This document shows, piece after piece, positions 1-5,001 of a stretch of 5,001 bases of DNA. Position numbers and translations under genes: made by a program. The DNA comes from DATIJJ01 sp035478255. GTDB taxonomy: Bacteria; Pseudomonadota; Gammaproteobacteria; DSM-16500. Position 1 is the stretch's first letter. Every line of letters begins with the position of its first letter. The DNA lies in assembly GCA_035478255.1 (NCBI GenBank), contig DATIJV010000004.1:1-5001 (forward strand). Direction: 5' to 3'. Below the pieces are notes generated by a model that was not told where the DNA came from, made no database searches, and saw nothing but the letters and a program-made list of their open reading frames with translations.

Positions 1-35
1 AAAAAAACCTCAAATTATGGCCGCGCATGGTATAT

Positions 36-65
36 ATTATCCTTAATCATTTATTTTAGGATAAT
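36..65 (+). promoter_or_regulatory. Inverted repeat covering the prmB ribosome binding site
   Basis: ATTATCCT at 36-43 is the perfect reverse complement of AGGATAAT at 58-65, with a 14-base AT-rich loop between. The right arm contains the only plausible Shine-Dalgarno sequence of prmB (AGGAT at 58-62, about 9 bases before the ATG at 72). In RNA this hairpin would hide the ribosome binding site; in DNA it could be a dyad operator. The stem is AT-rich and only 8 bp, so it may be chance. A TATATT hexamer at 33-38 resembles a -10 box but has no convincing -35 partner. If it were the real promoter, the transcript would begin inside the repeat and no RNA hairpin would form. Confidence 0.3.
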
Positions 66-71
66 TTTCCC

Positions 72-998
72 ATGAAAGAAATTTCAGAATTATATACCAT
101 CCGTGACTTTTTACGGTGGGCAATGAGCCGTTTTAATGAAGCTGGCTTATTTTATGGTCATGGCACTGATAATGCCTGGGATGAAGCCATTGCTCTTATT
201 CTTCATACTCTTTATTTGCCTCACGATATTAACCCTGCTCTGCTCGAGGCTCGCCTGACTGTCGCCGAACGGGAAATTTTATATAAAATAATCGAGCGTC
301 GCATTCATGAACGAATTCCTCTTGCTTATTTGACTCATGAAGCCTGGTTTGCTCATTTACTTTTTTATGTAGATGAGCGTGTACTCGTTCCCCGCTCATC
401 TTTAGCTGAATTAATTGAAAATCAATTTCAACCCTGGATTGACACAGAATCTGTGCATCATATTTTAGATCTTTGCACCGGCAGCGGATGTATCGCAATC
501 GCTTCTGCGCATTATTTTCCTTCTGCGAAAATAGATGCTTCCGACATTTCTCATGATGCTTTAGCTGTTGCCAAAATAAATATCTTAAAACATGAGATGG
601 AAGATCAAGTAAAATTATTTCAAGGTGATTTATTCAAACCACTCGCTAATAAAAAATACGATATCATCGTCAGCAATCCTCCCTATGTCGATGCAGAAGA
701 CATGGCGAGTTTACCCAGAGAATATCAGCATGAACCTAAACTGGGTCTTCAAGCAGGCATATTAGGACTCGATGTGGTAACACGCATTTTGCATAAAGCT
801 GCGGACCACTTGAATCCTGAAGGAATCCTGGTCGTTGAAGTAGGAAATAGTGAACATGCACTTTCAGATGCATTTCCAGAAATACCTTTCACCTGGCTGG
901 ACGTTGAAAGAGGAGATGGCGGTATTTTTCTGCTAACTGCAAAACAGTTAAACGAGTGTCAGGATTTAATAATGGATTATACTTATGCCCGGAAATAG
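72..998 (+). CDS. prmB: PrmB, 50S ribosomal protein L3 N5-glutamine methyltransferase
   Basis: This cytoplasmic enzyme transfers a methyl group from S-adenosylmethionine to the side-chain amide of a glutamine in ribosomal protein L3 (Gln150 in E. coli), a modification linked to ribosome assembly. The protein has 308 residues (E. coli about 310). Residues 1-80 form the helical substrate-recognition region, followed by RIPLAYLT (81-88). The SAM-binding motif I is LDLCTGSG (132-139), and the catalytic motif that binds the target glutamine is NPPY (202-205). The segment VLVPRSSLAELI (104-115) separates PrmB from its paralogue PrmC, which normally has a PRPxTE-type sequence there. The ATG at 72 is preceded by AGGAT at 58-62 and gives a full-length N-terminus. 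The last 14 bases overlap aroC, which follows in the same order as in E. coli. No key residue is missing and there is no sign of damage. Confidence 0.95.
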   Translation: MKEISELYTIRDFLRWAMSRFNEAGLFYGHGTDNAWDEAIALILHTLYLPHDINPALLEARLTVAEREILYKIIERRIHERIPLAYLTHEAWFAHLLFYVDERVLVPRSSLAELIENQFQPWIDTESVHHILDLCTGSGCIAIASAHYFPSAKIDASDISHDALAVAKINILKHEMEDQVKLFQGDLFKPLANKKYDIIVSNPPYVDAEDMASLPREYQHEPKLGLQAGILGLDVVTRILHKAADHLNPEGILVVEVGNSEHALSDAFPEIPFTWLDVERGDGGIFLLTAKQLNECQDLIMDYTYARK

Positions 999-2061
999 TT
1001 TTGGAAAAATTTTTACGGTAACAACATTTGGCGAAAGTCATGGGCCAGCCAATGGATGCGTTATCGATGGTTGTCCACCCGGATTGGAATTATCTGTCGA
1101 AGATATTCAAAAAGAATTAGAGCGTCGTAAAACTGGAACATCAAAATTTACTTCTCAACGCCGTGAAGACGATACCGTTGAAATTTTGTCAGGAATTTTT
1201 TCTGGAAAAACAACGGGCACATCGATTGGATTATTAATTAAAAATACCGATCAGCGTTCTCGTGATTATGAAGCTTTTAAAGATAAATTTAAGCCCGGCC
1301 ATGCCGATTTTACCTATCAAAAAAAATATGGGATTCGTGATCATTTTGGCAGCGGACGTGCTTCTGCACGTGAAACCGTCATGCGTGTCGCGGCAGGCGC
1401 AATTGCAAAAAAATATTTGCGTGAAACGCATGGAATTCTCATCCAGGCTTATCTTTCTCAAATGGGGCCCATTAAAATTGATAAAATAGATTTGAATGCA
1501 ATTGAGAAAAATCCTTTTTTCTGTCCTGATCCTGATAAAATTTCTGAATTGGAAAATTTTATTTTTGAGTTACGCAAATCAGGTGATTCTATTGGTGCAA
1601 AAATTGATATTCGCGTTGAAAGCGTGCCTATTGGATTAGGCGAGCCGGTTTTTGATCGTTTAGATGCAGATTTGGCACATGCATTAATGAGCATTCCTGC
1701 TGTAAAAGGCGTTGAAATTGGCGCGGGTTTTTCGTGTGTAACGCAACGAGGTTCAGAGCATCGTGATCCTCTCACACCTGATGGATTTTTAACGAATCAT
1801 TCTGGCGGAGTTTTAGGCGGTATATCAACTGGACAAACTATTTTAGCCAGTATTGCATTAAAACCCACATCTAGCATCACAACACCGATACAAAGCATCG
1901 ATATCAATAATCAACCCGTTGAGATTTCTGTAACAGGTCGTCATGATCCGTGTGTAGGAGTACGTGCTGTTCCAATTGCAGAAGCGATGGTTGCATTAGT
2001 ATTAATGGATCATTTACTGAGAGATCGGAGCCAGAATTTTGATGTTCTTCGAGGAGTGTAG
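985..2061 (+). CDS. aroC: AroC, chorismate synthase
   Basis: This enzyme catalyses the last shikimate-pathway step, conversion of 5-enolpyruvylshikimate-3-phosphate to chorismate, the precursor of Phe, Tyr, Trp, folate and quinones. It needs reduced FMN but no net redox change. The 358 residues match the family (E. coli 361). The N-terminal signature GESHG is at 16-20, followed by DGCPPG (28-33). The second signature, GSGRASARETVMRVAAGA, is at 122-139, and the third, GRHDPCVGVRAVPIAEAM, is at 318-335. The conserved histidines are visible as H19 (in GESHG) and H106 (in KPGHAD). The start at 985 gives MPGNSFGKIFTVTTFGESHG, which aligns with the usual N-terminus. It overlaps prmB by 14 bases in another frame, and GGA at 974-976 is the nearest Shine-Dalgarno-like sequence, so expression is probably coupled to prmB. 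No separate promoter is evident. The protein appears intact. Confidence 0.98.
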   Translation: MPGNSFGKIFTVTTFGESHGPANGCVIDGCPPGLELSVEDIQKELERRKTGTSKFTSQRREDDTVEILSGIFSGKTTGTSIGLLIKNTDQRSRDYEAFKDKFKPGHADFTYQKKYGIRDHFGSGRASARETVMRVAAGAIAKKYLRETHGILIQAYLSQMGPIKIDKIDLNAIEKNPFFCPDPDKISELENFIFELRKSGDSIGAKIDIRVESVPIGLGEPVFDRLDADLAHALMSIPAVKGVEIGAGFSCVTQRGSEHRDPLTPDGFLTNHSGGVLGGISTGQTILASIALKPTSSITTPIQSIDINNQPVEISVTGRHDPCVGVRAVPIAEAMVALVLMDHLLRDRSQNFDVLRGV

Positions 2062-2111
2062 CGAGAAGTCAGTGTATTGTGCGGTTCTTTATTTTGACCT
2101 CCTTCCCCTAT

Positions 2112-2150
2112 CCCCTTCCTCCAAACGAAAAGCACGTTTAGAGGAAGGGG
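2112..2150 (+). repeat. Left sub-hairpin of the compound palindrome
   Basis: Bases 2112-2127 pair with 2135-2150, leaving the 7-base loop AAAAGCA (2128-2134). This gives 15 pairs of 16, with a single C/A mismatch (2122/2140). The stem is CCCCTTCCTC plus AAACG. It lies about 50 bases after the aroC stop and could halt RNA polymerase or protect the 3' end. However, the following bases are GACATTCTAATTC, without a T-run, so it is not a standard intrinsic terminator. Confidence 0.75.
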
Positions 2151-2185
2151 GACATTCTAATTCACCGCATCTATATCGGAGCGTC

Positions 2186-2220
2186 CCCCTTCCTCCACAC
2201 GCTTTTTGTGGAGGAAGGGG
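2186..2220 (+). repeat. Right sub-hairpin of the compound palindrome
   Basis: Bases 2186-2199 pair perfectly with 2207-2220 (14 bp), leaving the 7-base loop CGCTTTT (2200-2206). Its stem shares CCCCTTCCTCC with the left hairpin, while the apical part differs (CACA here, AAACG there). The loop sequence GCTTTT is complementary to the left-hand AAAAGC (2128-2133), so the two hairpins look like the two halves of one older, longer palindrome. Confidence 0.75.
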
Positions 2221-2235
2221 ATAGGGGAAGGAGGT

Positions 2236-2266
2236 AAAAAAAAAAGATGTATAGTTTTATTCATCT
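2236..2266 (-). terminator. Possible weak terminator of the minus-strand repeat gene
   Basis: Read on the minus strand, AGATG, a mismatch, ATA, loop AAAC, TAT, a mismatch and CATCT form an 8-pair interrupted hairpin (2245-2266). It is followed directly by ten T (complement of 2236-2245). The hairpin includes the last codons and the stop codon of the gene. The stem is short and AT-rich, so termination would be inefficient. The T-run fits the intrinsic pattern, but the stem alone is not convincing. Confidence 0.35.
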
Positions 2267-5001
2267 ATCCCAAAATCTTTCAATAAATTTTTTATTTTCT
2301 CTTGGAAATTTGTTTTTTTGCCTGCTGCATTTTTCTGTCCTTCAACAGCTTCTTTCACAATTTCAGCTGATTTATTCGATGAAGTTGTATTTTCCAATGC
2401 ATTTAAAGCTTCCATTTCAGATGTAGTTTTTGAAGTTGTTTTATTCGCAGTAAGCTCTACATTTTCGATGGTTTCATATCCAGAATAACTCAATGGTTTA
2501 ACATACGATGAACTCAATACATTTTTAGAATCAGTCACATCATTTTGATTTTTAAGTAAGGCATTAACAGTTTGTGAAAATCCACTTAAAATCGAGTTTA
2601 CGTTAGCAGTCGGTGAATATGTTCCACTGATACCAGGCGTTGAGATAAAGTTAGAAGTTACGGATCTAGCCGAATCTGCTGTTGTAATTTTTGCAGCAGA
2701 AATAGACTTAGGCACAGATGCTGTTGTTGGATCCATTCTGGCAGGCACAGGAACAGCAAAAGTATCAGCTTCCACGATCAATTTCCCTGCCCCCATATCG
2801 GATTTAATATTTCCCGCCGTATCAGTCAGCGTAGTTAATATACCATACGTTCCTGCAGGTAAATTGACAGGAAGCAAAACAGACCAATTTCTCGCACCTG
2901 CTGTCAAATTAATTTTATAAATTAAATTGCTGACTTGCACAGTCAACAGATCACCTGCTTGAGCTGTTCCTAATAATTTACCTGTTAATAAAATATTATT
3001 TGAATTCGATACGGTTTGCGCATCTGTACTAACTCCGGCAATATAAGTATCGACAATTGCAGTGGCTGGAGAAGATAATTCGCTTGTTTTGTTAAACCGA
3101 TTGGTTATTTTAGCCGTCACGCTTATTTTGCCATCTCCTTCTGCTAAAACTGCAGAAGTTGGTATCAATACTTCTGCATTATTTGCTGTAATATCCGCAT
3201 TCGCTAATGAATACACAATGATTTTGCTGCCCCAATTTATTGTCAACATATCACCAGCAATTGCGCCGGTACCATCTAGTGAGATATTCATTTCACTTCC
3301 GCCGCGAGTTAATACTTCATCCATATTGATAGCACCGCCTGTCATTGCAGGAATAGAAATATTCCCTGGAGGATTCGGCACGTTTAACACTGCAATTGTA
3401 TTTGCTTTATATGCGATTAAATCACCGCCTATTCCGATGTTGCCTCCATCATGAAATTCGTAAATAACTGTGCGATTTGCTGTTGACGGTATGTTCGCAT
3501 TATTTGAAAAACCAATAGAACGCGCGAGCGCTTCAACTGCTGCAGAAGATGCATTTGCGTTAAATGAAATTTTTAATTCATGACCATTTTTTCCATTCAT
3601 GATTGAATCAACTGTTCCAATTGCAACGCCGCCATACATAACGTGATTACCGCTTACTTTAATTTGCGTTGCTCCATTTCCCGTTGGCACAACAGATAGT
3701 TGATCACTTGCAGTAACGCCTGTTGTGATTGCTACTTGTAAATATCCACCGTCGAAATGCGCGGGATTATCAATATCACTGACAGTGATCGTTGTATCGA
3801 TAATTTTTGCTGAGTCATGGCCCACATAGCTTATAGTTTGTGAAGGCCCGGATAAAATTGGCGCATCATTGACTGCTATGACATTGACAGTCGCTGCAAT
3901 GGGTGTGCCGGTTGTGTCGACACCACCGCTTGCCGTGCCACCCGTATCAACAATTTGTGTGAGAGTCACCGTGCGTGCACCGCTCGTTGGATCTTGGCTT
4001 GTATTTTGATAGGTTAAACCGTTAATGAGCGTTGCAATATTTGAAGATGAAACGCCTGAGACTTTGCTTAACACAACCGTTGCGGTGCCGCCCGACACGG
4101 TAACACTGTAACTCATACCATTCGCAGTGGTTGTTCCACTGCCATTGATTAATGAAATCGTTGAGCCATCCACACTTAATATTTCTGATGAACCGTTTTG
4201 AATATTTCCCACTGTAAACGTGAGCGACTTAATGGTTTGTCCTGATTCAACCGTTGAAACTAAAGCGCCGCTAAAGAGTGTTTGAGCTGCACCATCTTCC
4301 GTAAAGGTTGTTGTGCGACCTGTAGCAGACAAGGTCGGCGCATCATTGACTGGAGTGACATTGACAGTGGCTGCAATCGAGGCACCCGTCGTATCAACTC
4401 CACCGCTTGCCGTACCACCCGTATCGACAATTTGCGTTAAAGTCACCCTGCGTGCACCGCTCGTTGGATCTTGGCTTGTATTTTGATACGTTAAACCGTT
4501 AATGAGCGTTGCAATATTTGAAGATGAAACACCAGCGACTTTGCTTAATACAATCGTCGCTGTGCCGCCCGACACGGTGACACTGTAACTCATGCCGTTT
4601 GTAGCAGTTGTTCCACTGCCATTGATTAATGAAATCGTTGAACCATCAACACTTAAAATTTCTGATGAACCGTTTTGAATATTTCCGACTGTAAACGTGA
4701 GTGATTGAATCGCTTGTCCTGCTTCAACCGTTGAAACTAAAGCGCTACTAAAAAGTGTTTGAGCTGCACCATCTTCGGTAAATGTTGTTGTGTTGCCGGT
4801 AGCCGATAATGTCGGTGCATCGTTCACCGCTGTCACATTCACGGTTGCCGCAATCGATGCACCCGTCGTATCAACTCCACCGCTTGCCGTACCGCCCGTA
4901 TCGACAATTTGCGTTAAAGTCACCGTACGTGCACCGCTCGTTGGATCTTGGCTTGTATTTTGATACGTTAAACCATTAATGAGCGTTGCAATATTTGAAG
5001 A
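2257..5001 (-). CDS. C-terminal part of a giant tandem-repeat, adhesin-like extracellular protein
   Basis: The frame is open from 5001 to the TAA at 2257-2259 and gives 914 residues. The true start lies beyond the window. The GTG at 4921-4923 is an ordinary valine inside a repeat, because the 26 codons before it are also repeat sequence. Counting from the first visible codon, residues 1-384 are 159-residue tandem repeats with a VNDAP linker and an INGLTYQNTSQDPTSGAR segment. Residues 385-544 are a diverged module with SDIDNPAHFDGG and NRTVIYEFHDGG. Residues 555-654 and 655-744 look like bacterial Ig-like modules (GTGAIAGDMLTINW; NWSVLLPVNLPAGTYGILTTLTDTAGN). Residues 745-914 are a Ser/Thr/Asn/Lys-rich tail ending in a charged, probably helical segment. 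I see no cysteine. VNDAP-type cadherin-like repeats are known from large bacterial adhesins and secreted proteins, so a surface or secreted role is inferred. There is no RTX nonapeptide array, autotransporter barrel or LPxTG motif. The exact function and export route are unknown. Confidence 0.85.
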   Translation of the reverse strand, partial: SSNIATLINGLTYQNTSQDPTSGARTVTLTQIVDTGGTASGGVDTTGASIAATVNVTAVNDAPTLSATGNTTTFTEDGAAQTLFSSALVSTVEAGQAIQSLTFTVGNIQNGSSEILSVDGSTISLINGSGTTATNGMSYSVTVSGGTATIVLSKVAGVSSSNIATLINGLTYQNTSQDPTSGARRVTLTQIVDTGGTASGGVDTTGASIAATVNVTPVNDAPTLSATGRTTTFTEDGAAQTLFSGALVSTVESGQTIKSLTFTVGNIQNGSSEILSVDGSTISLINGSGTTTANGMSYSVTVSGGTATVVLSKVSGVSSSNIATLINGLTYQNTSQDPTSGARTVTLTQIVDTGGTASGGVDTTGTPIAATVNVIAVNDAPILSGPSQTISYVGHDSAKIIDTTITVSDIDNPAHFDGGYLQVAITTGVTASDQLSVVPTGNGATQIKVSGNHVMYGGVAIGTVDSIMNGKNGHELKISFNANASSAAVEALARSIGFSNNANIPSTANRTVIYEFHDGGNIGIGGDLIAYKANTIAVLNVPNPPGNISIPAMTGGAINMDEVLTRGGSEMNISLDGTGAIAGDMLTINWGSKIIVYSLANADITANNAEVLIPTSAVLAEGDGKISVTAKITNRFNKTSELSSPATAIVDTYIAGVSTDAQTVSNSNNILLTGKLLGTAQAGDLLTVQVSNLIYKINLTAGARNWSVLLPVNLPAGTYGILTTLTDTAGNIKSDMGAGKLIVEADTFAVPVPARMDPTTASVPKSISAAKITTADSARSVTSNFISTPGISGTYSPTANVNSILSGFSQTVNALLKNQNDVTDSKNVLSSSYVKPLSYSGYETIENVELTANKTTSKTTSEMEALNALENTTSSNKSAEIVKEAVEGQKNAAGKKTNFQEKIKNLLKDFGIDE
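3850..5001 (-). repeat. 477-bp tandem repeat array within the adhesin-like gene
   Basis: Two complete units (4447-4923 and 3970-4446) are flanked by a partial unit at the window edge (4924-5001) and a partial last unit (3850-3969). The period is exactly 477 bp (159 codons): equivalent codons begin at 4923, 4446 and 3969. By hand alignment the two full units differ at 11 of 159 residues (about 93% identity), with no insertions or deletions. Conservation is uneven at the DNA level: 3974-4053 and 4451-4530 differ at one base of 80, whereas the next roughly 90 bases differ at about 14, many of them synonymous. The array continues past the window, so the copy number is unknown. Confidence 0.95.

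Larger units (their letters stand above)
2092..2240. repeat. 149-bp compound palindrome with mirror-symmetric polypurine arms
   Basis: The outer arms 2097-2123 and 2209-2235 are perfect reverse complements (27 bp). After one mismatch they extend through TTTT (2092-2095) pairing with AAAA (2237-2240). Within each arm, 25 bases (2098-2122 and 2210-2234) form a perfect mirror repeat: on the right, GGAGGAAGGGG, then ATA, then the same eleven bases reversed. One strand of each arm is all purine except for the central base. Inside the arms, 2141-2153 is also the perfect complement of 2183-2195, and each half folds alone into a hairpin. The motif CCCCTTCCTC or its complement therefore occurs four times with alternating orientation. 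The spacer is about 2154-2182. No coding potential is credible. The structure suggests a dispersed palindromic (MITE- or REP-like) element placed between convergent genes, but one copy cannot prove dispersal. Confidence 0.85.

Noticed and set aside
229..498. An 89-residue minus-strand open frame inside prmB
   Set aside because: It is antisense to the conserved PrmB N-terminal half and has no recognisable motif.
72..998. PrmC (release factor glutamine methyltransferase) as the identity of the first gene
   Set aside because: The VLVPRSSLAELI segment, the 308-residue length and the neighbouring aroC all fit PrmB, not PrmC.
1234..1775. Open frames of 75-105 residues on both strands inside aroC
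   Set aside because: They overlap a complete, highly conserved chorismate synthase and show no independent features.
2039..2224. A 61-residue open frame (+) beginning inside aroC and running through the palindrome
   Set aside because: Its sequence is simply translated aroC 3' end and palindrome (SPSSKRKARLEEGG and similar). It has no convincing start signal and ends inside the inverted repeat.
2097..2235. Standard intrinsic terminator for aroC
   Set aside because: The stems are strong, but no T-run follows on the + strand; the right arm is followed by a run of A. The mirror symmetry and nested arms are also more than a terminator needs.
3062..3454. A 130-residue open frame (+) opposite the repeat protein
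   Set aside because: It lies wholly antisense to a well-supported domain-containing frame and shows no motif. It is best explained as a shadow of the Ig-like region.
3850..5001. CRISPR-like or intergenic repeat array
   Set aside because: The repeats are 477 bp, in frame, contiguous without spacers, and encode conserved protein modules.

Overview
The window looks like chromosomal DNA of an AT-rich gammaproteobacterium. The evidence is the prmB-aroC gene pair, which is in the same order as in Escherichia coli, with both proteins close to the E. coli lengths and carrying typical gammaproteobacterial motifs. A member of the Legionellales/Coxiellales or a similar low-GC lineage would fit, but that is a guess from composition and style, not a measurement.

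Layout: positions 1-71 are a short leader with a small inverted repeat over the prmB ribosome binding site. Positions 72-998 (+) encode PrmB, the glutamine methyltransferase for ribosomal protein L3. Positions 985-2061 (+) encode AroC, chorismate synthase, whose start overlaps the end of prmB by 14 bases. Positions 2062-2256 hold no gene. They contain a 149-bp compound palindrome (2092-2240) whose 25-base polypyrimidine/polypurine arms are also perfect mirror repeats, followed by a run of ten A. Positions 2257-5001 (-) encode the C-terminal 914 residues of a much larger protein built from tandem 159-residue (477-bp) extracellular-type repeats, then a diverged module, two Ig-like modules and a charged, Ser/Thr-rich tail. 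This frame is still open at the right edge, so the gene starts outside the window.

The two + strand genes are housekeeping functions (translation apparatus and aromatic amino acid synthesis), probably co-transcribed and translationally coupled. The minus-strand gene converges on them and is a typical accessory surface or secreted giant protein. The palindromic element lies between the two convergent units. The most unusual signals are this triplex-capable palindrome and the uneven nucleotide conservation within the 477-bp repeats. I see no RNA gene, CRISPR array, insertion sequence or recognisable defence system.
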